Part shown: one piece after another, positions 47,676 through 56,070 of the stretch
Layout: each line of letters begins with the position of its first letter
Position numbering within the stretch: the stretch's first letter is position 1
Assembly: GCF_003270085.1 (NCBI RefSeq)
Contig: NZ_QFDQ01000002.1
Location: 1 to 56,070 of the forward strand
Origin: Streptomyces triticisoli
GTDB lineage: Bacteria > Actinomycetota > Actinomycetes > Streptomycetales > Streptomycetaceae
Direction of reading: 5' to 3'
Length of the DNA: 56,070 bases
Notes under the pieces: generated by a model
Databases searched by the model: none
Told to the model about the DNA's origin: nothing
Seen by the model: the letters and a program-made list of their open reading frames with translations, nothing else
Program-made: the position numbers and the translations under genes

Positions 47676-48803
47676 TCATGGCCGCGTTTCGCCGATCACC
47701 CGTACAGCGCGTTCGATCTGCGCCCCGGAGAGGTCCGCGCGGGCGGTCAGCCGCAGCCGTGAGATGCCGTCGGGCACGGAAGGAGGACGGAAGCAGCCCA
47801 CGGCCAGCCCGGCCGCACGGCAGTCGGCCGCCCAGTGCACGGCCCCCTCCGGGGACGGCGCGCGCACCGAGACCACCGCGGCGTCGGGGCGTACCGAGTG
47901 CAGACCCGCGGCGGTCAGGCGCGCGTGGAGTTCGTCGGCCACCTCGCGCGCGCGTGCCGCCCGCTCCGGTTCGCGGCGCAGCAGCCTCAGCGCCGCCAGG
48001 GCCGCCCCCGCGGCCGCGGGGGCGAGGCCCGTGTCGAAGATGAACGTCCGGGCCGCGTTGACCAGATGGTCGATCACCCGTGCGGGCCCGAGGACGGCTC
48101 CGCCCTGGCTGCCGAGCGACTTCGACAGCGTGACGGTGACGACCACGTCACCGGCGCCCGCCAGCCCCGCCGCGTACGCGGCACCGCGGCCGCCGGCGCC
48201 CAGCACGCCCAGCCCGTGGGCGTCGTCGACGACGAGACCGGCGCCGTGCTCCCGGCAGGCCCCGGCGAGCTCCGCCAGCGGGGCGGCGTCGCCGTCGACC
48301 GAGAACACCGTGTCGGAGACGAGGACCGCCGGGCCCTCGTGCGTGCCGAGCGCCTTGCGCACGGCCTGCGGGTCGGCGTGCCCGACGACCTGCGTGATAC
48401 CCCGGGCCAGCCGGCAGCCGTCGATGAGCGAGGCGTGGTTGCCCGCGTCGGAGACGATGAGCGAGCCGTGCGGGGCGAGCGCGGTGACCGCGGCGAGGTT
48501 GGCGGCGTATCCGGAGGAGAAGACCAGCGCCGCCTCGAATCCGCAGAAATCGGCCAGCTCGCGCTCCAGCTCGGCGTGCAGCTCGGTGGTGCCCGTGACC
48601 AGCCGGGAGCCGGTCGAGCCGCCGCCCCAGGCGCGCGCCGCGTCCGCGGCCCCCGCCGTGACCTCCGGATGGCGGGCCAGCCCCAGGTAGTCGTTGCTCG
48701 CGAGGTCCAGCAGCGGCGACTCGGCCGGGCGGGGCCGCAGCGTCCGCACGAGCCCGGACCGGCGGCGTACCTCGGCCTGCTCCTCGATCCAGCCGAACGC
48801 CAT
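47676..48803 (-). CDS. bioF: 8-amino-7-oxononanoate synthase
   Basis: A 375-residue PLP enzyme of the alpha-oxoamine synthase family. It has LDLASNDYLGLARHPEVTAG, GSRLVTGTTELHAELERELA, VVDDAHGLGVLG and the PLP Lys in VTLSKSLGSQGG. It condenses pimeloyl-ACP/CoA with alanine to 8-amino-7-oxononanoate, the first committed step of biotin ring assembly. It is divergent from bioBAD across a region with a 9-bp-arm palindrome, so both are probably co-regulated. The ATG at 48803 is chosen. Confidence 0.95.
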   Translation of the reverse strand: MAFGWIEEQAEVRRRSGLVRTLRPRPAESPLLDLASNDYLGLARHPEVTAGAADAARAWGGGSTGSRLVTGTTELHAELERELADFCGFEAALVFSSGYAANLAAVTALAPHGSLIVSDAGNHASLIDGCRLARGITQVVGHADPQAVRKALGTHEGPAVLVSDTVFSVDGDAAPLAELAGACREHGAGLVVDDAHGLGVLGAGGRGAAYAAGLAGAGDVVVTVTLSKSLGSQGGAVLGPARVIDHLVNAARTFIFDTGLAPAAAGAALAALRLLRREPERAARAREVADELHARLTAAGLHSVRPDAAVVSVRAPSPEGAVHWAADCRAAGLAVGCFRPPSVPDGISRLRLTARADLSGAQIERAVRVIGETRP

Positions 48804-48824
48804 GGGTCCTCCGGGGCTTTTGCA

Positions 48825-48835
48825 GTGCAGTGCAC
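48825..48835. promoter_or_regulatory. Short palindrome upstream of bioF
   Basis: gtgcagtgcac is palindromic around one central base, within the repeated tgcagtgcagtgca tract 22 bp before the bioF start. It may be part of the bioF promoter or operator. Confidence 0.4.
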
Positions 48836-48875
48836 AGACCCTAGCCCCGGAGCCAGCCACCCATGGTGTGGCAAT

Positions 48876-48899
48876 ATCCACACGTCAATGCGTGTGGAT
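48876..48899. promoter_or_regulatory. Biotin operator candidate
   Basis: atccacacg (48876-48884) and cgtgtggat (48891-48899) are perfect inverted repeats separated by 6 nt. They lie between bioF (73 bp away) and the bioB leader. The arm length and location fit a repressor acting on both divergent promoters; BirA-, BioQ- or BioR-type control cannot be told apart here, and none of their known consensus sites matches exactly. Confidence 0.75.
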
Positions 48900-48962
48900 T
48901 TGTGGAGACTCTCCTTGGCCCCGGACAACCCCGTAGGACAGGATCGACTCTCGTGACTCCGC

Positions 48963-49109
48963 TCCCCCACCCGAAGGAGGGGGGCTTCCAACCCAAGGGT
49001 TGCGGTCCAGCCCGAACCGGTCCCTTGCGGGACAGGCGGAAACTACCACAAATTCAGGAAGCGATTCCCCCCACCGGCCGAAGCCGGTGGTTCCCTCGCT
49101 AGGAGATCG
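48963..49109 (+). ncRNA. Structured leader RNA of bioB
   Basis: Four hairpins follow each other before the bioB start: ccccc...ggggg with a gaa loop (48964-48984), aacccaagggtt (48990-49001), gtcccttgcgggac (49020-49033), and ccaccggc-cgaa-gccggtgg (49071-49090, perfect 8 bp). The last ends 10 nt before the aggag site. Unstructured conserved-looking stretches (ggcggaaactaccacaaatt) lie between. This looks like a folded cis-regulatory RNA or the vestigial non-coding end of an IS200/IS605-type element. I cannot decide which from sequence alone. Confidence 0.45.
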
Positions 49110-50246
49110 ATGGACCTGCTGAACACGCTGGTGGACAAGGGGCTCCGGCGCGAGTCGCCGACCCGGGAGGAAGCTCTGGCCGTGCTGGCCACCTCCGACG
49201 ACGACCTGCTCGACGTGGTGGCCGCGGCCGGAAAGGTGCGCCGCCACTGGTTCGGCCGGCGCGTGAAACTCAACTATCTCGTCAACCTCAAGTCCGGCCT
49301 GTGCCCCGAGGACTGCTCCTACTGCTCCCAGCGGCTCGGCTCGAAGGCCGGCATCCTCAAGTACACCTGGCTCAAGGACGACGAGGCGTCCAAGGCCGCG
49401 GCGGCCGGGCTGGCAGGCGGTGCCAAGCGGGTCTGTCTGGTGGCGAGCGGACGCGGTCCGACGGACCGTGACGTGGACCGGGTCTCCCAGACCATCAAGG
49501 CCATCAAGGAGCAGAACGAGGGCGTCGAGGTGTGCGCCTGTCTCGGACTGCTCTCCGACGGCCAGGCCGAGCGGCTGCGGGAGGCCGGGGCCGACGCCTA
49601 CAACCACAACCTCAACACCTCCGAGGCGACGTACGGCGGCATCACCACCACCCACACCTACGCCGACCGGGTGGACACTGTGAACAAGGCGCACGCGGCC
49701 GGGCTGTCCGCCTGCTCCGGGCTCATCGCCGGGATGGGCGAGAGCGACGAGGACCTGGTCGACGTGGTCTTCTCGCTGCGCGAGCTGGACCCCGACTCCG
49801 TTCCGGTGAACTTCCTGATCCCGTTCGAGGGAACGCCGCTCGCCAAGGAGTGGCACCTGACCCCGCAGCGCTGCCTGCGGATCCTGGCGATGGTGCGGTT
49901 CGTCTGCCCGGACGTGGAGGTGCGGATCGCGGGCGGCCGCGAGGTGCACCTGCGCACCATGCAGCCGCTCGCCCTGCACCTGGCCAACTCGATCTTCCTC
50001 GGCGACTACCTGACCAGCGAGGGCCAGGCCGGCAAGGCCGACCTGGAGATGATCGCGGACGCCGGGTTCGAGGTGGAGGGCACGGACCAGGTGACGCTGC
50101 CGGAGCACCGGACCTCCGGCGGCTGTCACGAGGGTGGCGTGTGCGGAACCTCCGCGGACTCCACCCCCTCGGGGAACGAGCCGCGCACGGACCTCGTCGC
50201 CGTACGCCGCCGGGGCGCCGGAACGGACGTCGCGCCCAATGCCTGA
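49110..50246 (+). CDS. bioB: Biotin synthase
   Basis: A 378-residue radical SAM enzyme that inserts sulfur into dethiobiotin. The [4Fe-4S]-binding Cys are 65, 69 and 72 in [11 protein letters not shown], and [13 protein letters not shown] is the characteristic substrate block. Ligands for the second [2Fe-2S] cluster are present, with Arg in [14 protein letters not shown]-terminal tail ([12 protein letters not shown] and about 35 further residues) extends beyond E. coli BioB, as common in actinobacteria. Its stop overlaps the bioA start. A structured leader and an operator lie upstream. Confidence 0.97.
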   Translation: MDLLNTLVDKGLRRESPTREEALAVLATSDDDLLDVVAAAGKVRRHWFGRRVKLNYLVNLKSGLCPEDCSYCSQRLGSKAGILKYTWLKDDEASKAAAAGLAGGAKRVCLVASGRGPTDRDVDRVSQTIKAIKEQNEGVEVCACLGLLSDGQAERLREAGADAYNHNLNTSEATYGGITTTHTYADRVDTVNKAHAAGLSACSGLIAGMGESDEDLVDVVFSLRELDPDSVPVNFLIPFEGTPLAKEWHLTPQRCLRILAMVRFVCPDVEVRIAGGREVHLRTMQPLALHLANSIFLGDYLTSEGQAGKADLEMIADAGFEVEGTDQVTLPEHRTSGGCHEGGVCGTSADSTPSGNEPRTDLVAVRRRGAGTDVAPNA

Positions 50247-51528
50247 CCTGTCCGGCCCGGGCGTGGCCGAGCTGCTGGAGCTCGACCGGCGGCACGTGTG
50301 GCACCCGTACGGGCCCATGCCCGGCCGTCAGGAACCGCTCGTCGTGGAGTCGGCGAGCGGGGTGCGGCTCAGGCTCGCGGACGGCTCCGGCGAACTGGTC
50401 GATGGCATGTCGTCGTGGTGGGCGGCGATCCACGGCTACAACCACCCGGTGCTCAACGAGGCCGCGCGGGAGCAGCTGGCACGGATGAGCCATGTGATGT
50501 TCGGCGGGCTCACGCACGAGCCCGCCGTCCGGCTCGCGAAGCTCCTTGCCGACATCTCGCCGGACGGCCTGGAACACGTGTTCCTCGCCGACTCCGGTTC
50601 GGTGTCGGTCGAGGTCGCGGTCAAGATGTGCCTGCAGTACTGGCGTTCGCTCGGCCGCCCGGACAAGCGGCGGCTGCTGACCTGGCGGGGCGGCTACCAC
50701 GGCGACACCTGGCAGCCGATGTCCGTGTGCGACCCCGAGGGCGGGATGCACGAGCTGTGGACCGGTGTGCTGCCGCGTCAGGTCTTCGCGGACGCGCCGC
50801 CGGCCGAGTACGAGGAAGCGTACGCCGACCATCTGCGGGAGATGGTCGAACGGCACGCCGGTGAACTGGCCGCCGTGATCGTGGAACCGGTGGTGCAGGG
50901 CGCGGGCGGGATGCGGTTCCACTCCCCCGCCTATCTGCGGGTGCTGCGCGAGGCGTGCGACGCGCACGACGTACTGCTGGTGTTCGACGAGATCGCGACC
51001 GGCTTCGGGCGCACCGGCGCGCTGTTCGCGGCGGAGCACGCCGCCGTGACGCCGGATGTGATGTGCGTGGGCAAGGCGCTGACCGGCGGCTATCTGACGA
51101 TGGCGGCGACGCTGTGCACGGCGCGGGTGGCGGAGGGGATCTCGCGGGGCGAGGTGCCGGTGCTGGCGCACGGGCCGACGTTCATGGGAAATCCTCTGGC
51201 GGCGGCCGTGGCGTGCGCGTCGGTCGGGCTGCTGCTCGGCCAGGACTGGCGCGCGGAGGTCAAGCGGATCGAGGCGAGCCTGCGGGACGGGCTGGCCCCG
51301 GCGGCGGAGCTGCCCGGGGTGCGGGACGTGCGGGTCATGGGCGCCATCGGCGTGGTCCAGCTCGACCGTCCGGTGGACATGGCGGCGGCGACGCGGGCGG
51401 CCGTGCGCGAGGGCGTGTGGCTGCGGCCGTTCCGGGACCTGGTGTACACGATGCCGCCGTATGTCACCGGTGACGCGGATGTGGCACGGATCGCGCGCGC
51501 GGTGTGCGCGGCGGCGCGGGAGGGCTGA
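50239..51528 (+). CDS. bioA: Adenosylmethionine-8-amino-7-oxononanoate aminotransferase
   Basis: A 429-residue class III PLP aminotransferase using S-adenosylmethionine as amino donor. BioA-type residues include [10 protein letters not shown] at the N-terminus, [43 protein letters not shown], the PLP Lys in [11 protein letters not shown] and [13 protein letters not shown]. It forms 7,8-diaminononanoate. Overlap with bioB (8 nt) and a 1-nt gap to bioD make a tight operon. Confidence 0.97.
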   Translation: MPDLSGPGVAELLELDRRHVWHPYGPMPGRQEPLVVESASGVRLRLADGSGELVDGMSSWWAAIHGYNHPVLNEAAREQLARMSHVMFGGLTHEPAVRLAKLLADISPDGLEHVFLADSGSVSVEVAVKMCLQYWRSLGRPDKRRLLTWRGGYHGDTWQPMSVCDPEGGMHELWTGVLPRQVFADAPPAEYEEAYADHLREMVERHAGELAAVIVEPVVQGAGGMRFHSPAYLRVLREACDAHDVLLVFDEIATGFGRTGALFAAEHAAVTPDVMCVGKALTGGYLTMAATLCTARVAEGISRGEVPVLAHGPTFMGNPLAAAVACASVGLLLGQDWRAEVKRIEASLRDGLAPAAELPGVRDVRVMGAIGVVQLDRPVDMAAATRAAVREGVWLRPFRDLVYTMPPYVTGDADVARIARAVCAAAREG

Positions 51529-51529
51529 G

Positions 51530-52258
51530 ATGCCGGTACTGGTGATCACGGGCACCGGGACGGAGGTCGGCAAGACGGTCACCACGGCCGCCGTCGCCGC
51601 GGCGGCCCTCGCGGCGGGACGGTCGGTGGCCGTGCTGAAGGCCGCGCAGACGGGCGTACGGCCGGACGAACGCGGGGACGCCGAGGAGGTCGCGCGGCTG
51701 GCCGGTCCGGTGACCGCACGTGAACTGGCCCGCTATCCCGAGCCGTTGGCGCCCGCTACGGCGGCCCGGCGGGCCGGGCGGGCGCCGGTGCGCCCGCACC
51801 AGGTGGCCGAGGCCGCGGCCAAGCTGGCCACCGAGCACGACCTGGTGCTGGTGGAGGGCGCGGGCGGGCTGCTGGTCCGCTTCGACGAGTCGGGCGGCAC
51901 CCTGGCGGACGCGGCGCGGCTGTTGCGCGCCCCGGTCCTGCTGGTGGCCTCGGCCGGCCTGGGCACGCTGAACACGACGGAACTGACGGCCCGTGAACTG
52001 CGTTCCCGCGACCTGGATCTGCTCGGCGTGGTGATCGGCAGCTGGCCGCCCCACCCGGACCTGGCCTCCCGCTGCAACGTCACCGACCTTCCCGGAGCAG
52101 CCGCCGCTCCCCTTCTCGGCGCTCTCCCCGCCGGCGCCGGCACCCTCCTCCCGGCCGTCTTCCGGGCGACGGCCCCCGACTGGCTGGCCCCCCGCCTCAA
52201 CGGCGGATGGGACGCGGAGACCTTCACGACGCGGGAGGCACCGCCGCCGTTCGCATAG
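51530..52258 (+). CDS. bioD: Dethiobiotin synthetase
   Basis: A 242-residue P-loop enzyme that closes the ureido ring of dethiobiotin with CO2 and ATP. The modified Walker A is TGTGTEVGKT (7-16); the catalytic Lys/Thr segment is LKAAQTGV; VEGAGGLLVRFDESG is the Mg/ATP block. A gggagg site in the end of bioA precedes the ATG. It is the last gene of bioBAD; a small perfect hairpin follows. Confidence 0.96.
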   Translation: MPVLVITGTGTEVGKTVTTAAVAAAALAAGRSVAVLKAAQTGVRPDERGDAEEVARLAGPVTARELARYPEPLAPATAARRAGRAPVRPHQVAEAAAKLATEHDLVLVEGAGGLLVRFDESGGTLADAARLLRAPVLLVASAGLGTLNTTELTARELRSRDLDLLGVVIGSWPPHPDLASRCNVTDLPGAAAAPLLGALPAGAGTLLPAVFRATAPDWLAPRLNGGWDAETFTTREAPPPFA

Positions 52259-52271
52259 GCGGCGGACCGCC

Positions 52272-52290
52272 TGCCGGGACCGTCCCGGCA
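52272..52290 (+). terminator. Hairpin terminator after bioD
   Basis: tgccgggac (52272-52280) and gtcccggca (52282-52290) are perfect inverted repeats 13 bp after the bioD stop. Confidence 0.7.
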
Positions 52291-52388
52291 GACGTGCGCG
52301 GCAGGCGTGCGCGGCACCGGTCCTCGGCGTCCGCACACGCGGGCGCGCGCCGCGTGGAGGACGAGGTCCGTTCCCTCGTCGTACTCGA

Positions 52389-52415
52389 CGTCTCCCGCGT
52401 CTGCCGCGTCTCCCG
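52389..52415. repeat. Three-copy 9-bp tandem repeat
   Basis: The units cgtctcccg, cgtctgccg and cgtctcccg follow head to tail with one mismatch, in the gene-free stretch after bioD. Confidence 0.8.
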
Positions 52416-53042
52416 CGCGCGGGCGCGCGCCTGAGCCGGCCAGGAGGACGGTGCCTGCCCCGACAGGCACGCACACACCGGGGGCCACTGGCTCCCCGGG
52501 CACGGACACACGGGCCCACTCGGCCGGAGCGGCAGGCCCCGCCCCGAGCGGGTGTGCGTCGCACATGCGGCCCACAGTGCGGACCGACCTGCCACAGAAC
52601 CGGCGGCTCGCCGAGCGGAACGGCATCCGGCCCGGCCGGGCACCCTGCCGGCCCCGTCGTACGGTCGCCCTCGGCGGGCACGCGCGCCGAGCCCCGGTAC
52701 GAGCACGACAGACCGGGACCGGACACAGCCCCCGCGGGCCCGGACAGGTCTCAGGGCGGTACAACCCCGCGCGCGGACGGCAGACACGGGCCGGAGCGCA
52801 CCTGCACGGACGCGCGTGCAGCGGTCCGCACGGGCACGCATGCGGCCCACGGGCCTACGGACCTACGGACCTGCGGCGGACCCGCGGCTCGGCGAGCCGG
52901 ACAACGTCCGGCCCCGGGTGCCCGGCAATCTCCGGTGAACGGCCGGCCGCGGCGGGCGGCCCCGTGTCGAGCCCAGCGGGCTCAAGGCGGATCGAGGCGG
53001 CATCCGGTCCGGCGCACGGGTGACATGCCAGGACGCACGGTG

Positions 53043-53066
53043 CCCGGCACGCGTGTGCGTGCCGGG
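53043..53066. terminator. Perfect 10-bp hairpin upstream of the methyltransferase gene
   Basis: cccggcacgc (53043-53052) pairs with gcgtgccggg (53057-53066) around gtgt, followed by gggtttgcg. It could be a terminator insulating the next gene from upstream transcription, or an operator. Confidence 0.55.
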
Positions 53067-53116
53067 GGTTTGCGCGGGGGACACTCTCCGTAAGCCCGTC
53101 CGTCCAGGAGGTTGCC

Positions 53117-53791
53117 ATGGTGTCGCGGTCCGCGCGGGACGCCGTTCGTCATCCGGTGTTCGCCCGCTACTACGCCCGGGTCAGCGTGGCCGCGGAGAGC
53201 CGGATGGGCATGGCCGGGGTGCGTCGGCGGCTGCTGGGCGGGCTGTCCGGGCGGGTGATCGAGATCGGCGCGGGGAACGGGCTGAACTTCGCGCACTATC
53301 CGGGCACCGTCGCGGAGGTCGTCGCGATCGAGCCGGAGCGGCTGCTGCGGCAACGGGCCCTGGAGGCCGCCCTGCGCGCCGGGGTCCCGGTCGACGTGGT
53401 GCCGGGCCGTGCGGAGGCGCTGCCGGTGAAGAGCGAGGCGTTCGACGCCGTGGTGTTCTCGCTGGTGCTGTGCAGCGTGCGCGACCTGCCGCGCGCGCTC
53501 GCCGAGGCGCGGCGGGTGCTGCGGCCGGGCGGTGAGGTGCGGTTCTTCGAGCACGGCAGGGGCGGCGGCCGGGCGATGACCCTCACCCAGCGCGCCCTGG
53601 ACCGCACGGTGTGGCCGCTGCTGGCCGGCGGCTGCCATCTGGCCCGCGACCCGGTCGCAGCCCTGCGGGACGCCGGCTTCGAACTCGGCCCCTACCGCCG
53701 GATGCTGATGCCGGAGAAGGGGCCGGCCCTGCCCACCTCGTACTGCGCGCTGGGCACCGCCTGGCGTCCGGTCTCCGCCGACCGCGGCTGA
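53117..53791 (+). CDS. Class I SAM-dependent methyltransferase
   Basis: A 224-residue methyltransferase of the UbiE/Methyltransf_11 group. Motif I is VIEIGAGNGLNFAHY (about 47-61), followed by VVAIEPERLLRQRA (acidic ribose-binding residue), FDAVVFSLVLCSVRDLPRAL and VLRPGGEVRFFEHGRG. The C-terminus GYLxAGG-like loop (ALPTSYCALGTAW) is typical of thiol or phospholipid methyltransferase relatives. Substrate is unknown. A strong aggagg site precedes the ATG. It appears to be monocistronic. Confidence 0.9.
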   Translation: MVSRSARDAVRHPVFARYYARVSVAAESRMGMAGVRRRLLGGLSGRVIEIGAGNGLNFAHYPGTVAEVVAIEPERLLRQRALEAALRAGVPVDVVPGRAEALPVKSEAFDAVVFSLVLCSVRDLPRALAEARRVLRPGGEVRFFEHGRGGGRAMTLTQRALDRTVWPLLAGGCHLARDPVAALRDAGFELGPYRRMLMPEKGPALPTSYCALGTAWRPVSADRG

Positions 53792-53962
53792 TCAGACGGA
53801 GGGTGCCCCTTACACCGATATCCGGGGCCCGTCCTGCGGGTGGAGCCCGCGCTCGACCCAACGGGGGATACCGGCTGTGGGCCCGCTCACACTACCCTCG
53901 GCGGGGGACAAACCAGTCACGAGCCGGGACGTATCGGACGAAGCACCCTCAGGGAGGCCGTC

Positions 53963-54802
53963 GTGTCCACAGCTGCTGCGGCGCCGGGCCAGGCGTCGGC
54001 CGACGGGATCGCGGCCCGCGCCCGTGGGCTGACCAAGGCGTACGGGTCGGGCGAGACCGCCGTGCTCGCGCTGGACTCGGTGGACGTCGACATCGCGCGC
54101 GGCCGTTTCACCGCGGTCATGGGCCCCTCCGGTTCCGGCAAGTCCACGCTCATGCACTGTCTGGCGGGCCTCGACACCGTCTCGGCCGGTCAGGTCTGGA
54201 TCGGCGACACCGAGATCACGGGGCTGAAGGACCGCGAGCTGACCCGGCTGCGCCGGGACCGGATCGGCTTCATGTTCCAGTCGTTCAACCTCATCCCCAC
54301 CCTCGACGCACTGGAGAACATCACCCTCCCCATGGACATCGCCGGCCGGAAGCCCGACGAGAAGTGGCTGGACGAGGTCATCGACACGCTGGGGCTGAGG
54401 GACCGGCTCAAGCACCGGCCGTCCCAGCTCTCCGGCGGCCAGCAGCAGCGCGTGGCCTGCGCGCGGGCACTGGCCTCCCGGCCCGAGCTGATCTTCGCCG
54501 ACGAACCGACCGGCAACCTCGACTCCCGGTCCGGCCTGGAGGTGCTCGGCTTTCTGCGCGACGCCGTCGACAGCCTCGGGCAGACCGTCGTCATGGTGAC
54601 CCACGACCCGGGCGCCGCCGCCCACTCCGACCTGGTGCTCTACCTCGCCGACGGGCGGATCGTGGACGAGATGGAGCACCCGACCGCGGAGGCGGTGCTG
54701 GAACGCATGCGCCTGTTCGCCGGGGGAAGCCGGCGGACCCCCGGTCTGGAGGTGGTCCGCGGCCGGTTCGACGGTGACGATGTCGCCGTCGAGGGGGCCT
54801 GA
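53963..54802 (+). CDS. MacB/LolD-type ABC transporter ATP-binding protein
   Basis: A 279-residue ATPase. Walker A is [10 protein letters not shown]-loop [18 protein letters not shown], signature [15 protein letters not shown], Walker [13 protein letters not shown] and H-loop [11 protein letters not shown]. The FNLIP..ALENI segment marks the MacB/LolD/FtsE-like exporters that drive mechanotransmission permeases. GTG start with agggagg upstream; an in-frame extension to 53840 lacks support. The permease begins 5 bp after its stop. Possible roles are antimicrobial peptide or lipoprotein export. Confidence 0.95.
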   Translation: MSTAAAAPGQASADGIAARARGLTKAYGSGETAVLALDSVDVDIARGRFTAVMGPSGSGKSTLMHCLAGLDTVSAGQVWIGDTEITGLKDRELTRLRRDRIGFMFQSFNLIPTLDALENITLPMDIAGRKPDEKWLDEVIDTLGLRDRLKHRPSQLSGGQQQRVACARALASRPELIFADEPTGNLDSRSGLEVLGFLRDAVDSLGQTVVMVTHDPGAAAHSDLVLYLADGRIVDEMEHPTAEAVLERMRLFAGGSRRTPGLEVVRGRFDGDDVAVEGA

Positions 54803-54807
54803 CCGGA

Positions 54808-56070
54808 GTGCTCAAGGCGACCCTGCGCAGCTTCCTCGCCCACAAGGGGCGGCTGTTGCTCTCCGCCCTGGCCGTCATCCTGTCCGTGGCCTTCGTCACG
54901 GGCAGCCTGATCTTCTCCGACACCGTCACCCGCACCTACGACCGGCTCTTCGCCTCCACCTCCGCCGATGTGACGGTGGGGCCCGGGCAGGACCTGAGGT
55001 CCGCCGTGCCCACCGGCGTGGTGCGGACGGTGCCCGCCTCTCTCGCCCGGCGAGTGGCCGGGGTCGATGGCGTGGCCGCGGTCCACGTGAACGTGGCCGT
55101 CCAGAACGCCGTGGTCGTCAACAGCCGCGATCAACCGGTCGGCCCGACCACCGACGCCCCCATCGTCGCCCGCAACTGGGAGGTCACCGGCCACAGCCCG
55201 GTCCGGCTGACCTCGGGCCACGCCCCGCACGGCGACGGCCAGGCCGTGCTGGACGCCGACACGGCCCGGCACACGGACGTGAGGATCGGCGACACGCTGA
55301 CCGTGCACGCACGGCCGGGCACCTTCCGGGTGCGTGTCGTCGGCATCGCCACGTTCACCACCACCAATCCGGGCGCCGCCCTGCTCTTCCTGGACACGCC
55401 GACCGCGCAGACCAGGCTGCTCGGCTCCACCGACCGTGCGACGAGCATCTCGGTCGACGCGGCCGGGGGCGTGACCGACGCCCGGCTCAAGCACCGTATC
55501 GGCCAGGTGATCGGCACCGGCGCCTACGACCTGAAGACCGCCGGCGAGCAGGCCGAGTCCGCCGCCGCGAGCCTGGGCGGATTCCTCAGGATCATCAAGT
55601 ACGTCATGCTCGGATTCGCCGGGATCGCGGTGCTCGCCGGGGTCTTCCTGATCGTCAACACCTTCGCCATGCTGATCGCCCAGCGCACCCGCGAGCTGGG
55701 CCTGCTGCGCGCCCTGGGCGCCGACCGGCGGCAGGTACGACGCTCGGTGCTCATGGAGGCGGTGCTGCTCGGCCTGGTCGGCTCCACGCTGGGTCTGGTG
55801 GCCGGGATCGGCATGGCGGCCGGACTGATCCGGCTCCTGAGCGCCTTCGGCATGAACCTGAGGACCACGGAGATGGTCGTCGGCTGGGTCACGCCCGTCG
55901 CCGCGTACCTCGTGGGCGTCGGGGTCACCTTCGTGGCGGCCTACCTTCCGGCCCGCCGCGCCGCGGCCGTGTCGCCCATGGCGGCCCTGGCGGACGCCGA
56001 GGTCGCCGGTGTGGGGCGGCCGCTGCGGATGCGCGCGGTGGCGGGTGCTCTGGTGGGGGCGGCCGGCGCC
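54808..56070 (+). CDS. FtsX/MacB-type ABC transporter permease (runs off the window)
   Basis: An open frame of 421 codons from GTG 54808 to the window end without a stop. The first helix is LLLSALAVILSVAFVTGSLI, followed by a MacB-like periplasmic/extracellular domain (about 40-250). Then come three helices of the FtsX domain (LGFAGIAVLAGVFLIVNTFA, VLLGLVGSTLGLVAGIGMAA, VAAYLVGVGVTFVAAYLPAR) with QRTRELGLLRALGADRRQVR between them. A second FtsX repeat would be expected beyond the edge, as actinobacterial members are about 840 residues. It forms a transporter with the preceding ATPase. Confidence 0.93.
   Translation, partial: MLKATLRSFLAHKGRLLLSALAVILSVAFVTGSLIFSDTVTRTYDRLFASTSADVTVGPGQDLRSAVPTGVVRTVPASLARRVAGVDGVAAVHVNVAVQNAVVVNSRDQPVGPTTDAPIVARNWEVTGHSPVRLTSGHAPHGDGQAVLDADTARHTDVRIGDTLTVHARPGTFRVRVVGIATFTTTNPGAALLFLDTPTAQTRLLGSTDRATSISVDAAGGVTDARLKHRIGQVIGTGAYDLKTAGEQAESAAASLGGFLRIIKYVMLGFAGIAVLAGVFLIVNTFAMLIAQRTRELGLLRALGADRRQVRRSVLMEAVLLGLVGSTLGLVAGIGMAAGLIRLLSAFGMNLRTTEMVVGWVTPVAAYLVGVGVTFVAAYLPARRAAAVSPMAALADAEVAGVGRPLRMRAVAGALVGAAGA

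Larger units (their letters stand above)
52259..53116. other. 860-bp gene-free stretch
   Basis: The longest stretch without a recognisable gene. Open frames exist on both strands but only because stops are rare in GC-rich DNA; their proteins are Arg/Pro/Ala-rich with no family resemblance and no starts with good sites. It contains the bio operon terminator, a 3 x 9-bp tandem repeat (52389-52415), many cggac/cacgg short repeats and a perfect hairpin (53043-53066). It may be decayed DNA. Confidence 0.6.

Noticed and set aside
48963..49109. Cobalamin or SAM riboswitch before bioB
   Set aside because: The hallmark boxes of those riboswitches are not present; only a general structured leader can be claimed.
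52224..53023. Possible genes on both strands in the stretch after bioD
   Set aside because: Products are Arg/Pro/Ala-rich, starts lack ribosome binding sites, and no hydrophobic core or motif is visible.
1..56070. tRNA, rRNA, CRISPR arrays, transposase or integrase genes, prophage
   Set aside because: None was recognised: no cloverleaf-like segment, no regular repeat-spacer array, no DDE or recombinase motif in any frame.

Overview
The window is high-GC, densely coding DNA with GTG and TTG starts, frequent 4-nt ATGA overlaps and typical Streptomyces families: RppA, a CYP158-type P450, MurT/GatD, a WhiJ/DUF397/anti-sigma trio, DUF5753, and a c-di-AMP riboswitch ahead of an NlpC/P60 gene. From memory, the block rppA-P450-cupin, murT-gatD-pfkA, ddaH-rocD and bioFBAD runs parallel to the SCO1206-SCO1246 stretch of the S. 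coelicolor chromosome. This is therefore most likely a chromosomal arm-proximal region of a Streptomyces species, not a plasmid or phage. No rRNA, tRNA, CRISPR array, transposase or integrase was recognised.

Layout. 0-6.6 kb: small SHOCT and hypothetical proteins, a large MalT/LuxR-type regulator, and divergently a PAS-GAF-SpoIIE phosphatase-ATPase regulator. 6.7-10.6 kb: an acyl-CoA dehydrogenase / acyl-CoA dehydrogenase / quinone oxidoreductase operon with an XRE-cupin regulator; one dehydrogenase carries a dispersed Streptomyces repeat inside its reading frame. 10.6-13.5 kb: a decayed oxidoreductase, a Nudix hydrolase, a succinate-semialdehyde-type dehydrogenase, and a small probably leaderless gene. 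13.8-16.6 kb: the type III PKS pigment operon (rppA, P450, cupin) behind twin palindromes. 16.6-24 kb: acyl-CoA dehydrogenase with divergent TetR, peptide deformylase, murT-gatD, pfkA, CtaG-like protein. 24-28 kb: a LytTR response regulator, DUF485, SSS symporter and LytS-type kinase operon, probably a carboxylate-sensing and uptake unit. 28-30.8 kb: Lrp regulator, ddaH and rocD (arginine/ornithine catabolism).

30.9-42 kb looks like a Streptomyces counterpart of the mycobacterial DosR dormancy regulon: a two-CBS protein, DedA protein, truncated phosphoribosyltransferase, pncB, three tandem double-domain universal stress proteins, an Rv2004c-like APH/P-loop kinase fusion, a broken Hsp20, a slipin and unknown small proteins. 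Several members are truncated, frameshifted or have lost ATP-binding motifs, so the island seems to be eroding.

42-56 kb: plsC, a secreted tripeptidyl-aminopeptidase-like hydrolase, the riboswitch-controlled NlpC/P60 hydrolase, a WhiJ-type trio, the divergent biotin locus (bioF / bioBAD) with a strong operator and a highly structured bioB leader, an 860-bp gene-free stretch, a methyltransferase and a MacB-like ABC exporter whose permease runs off the end.
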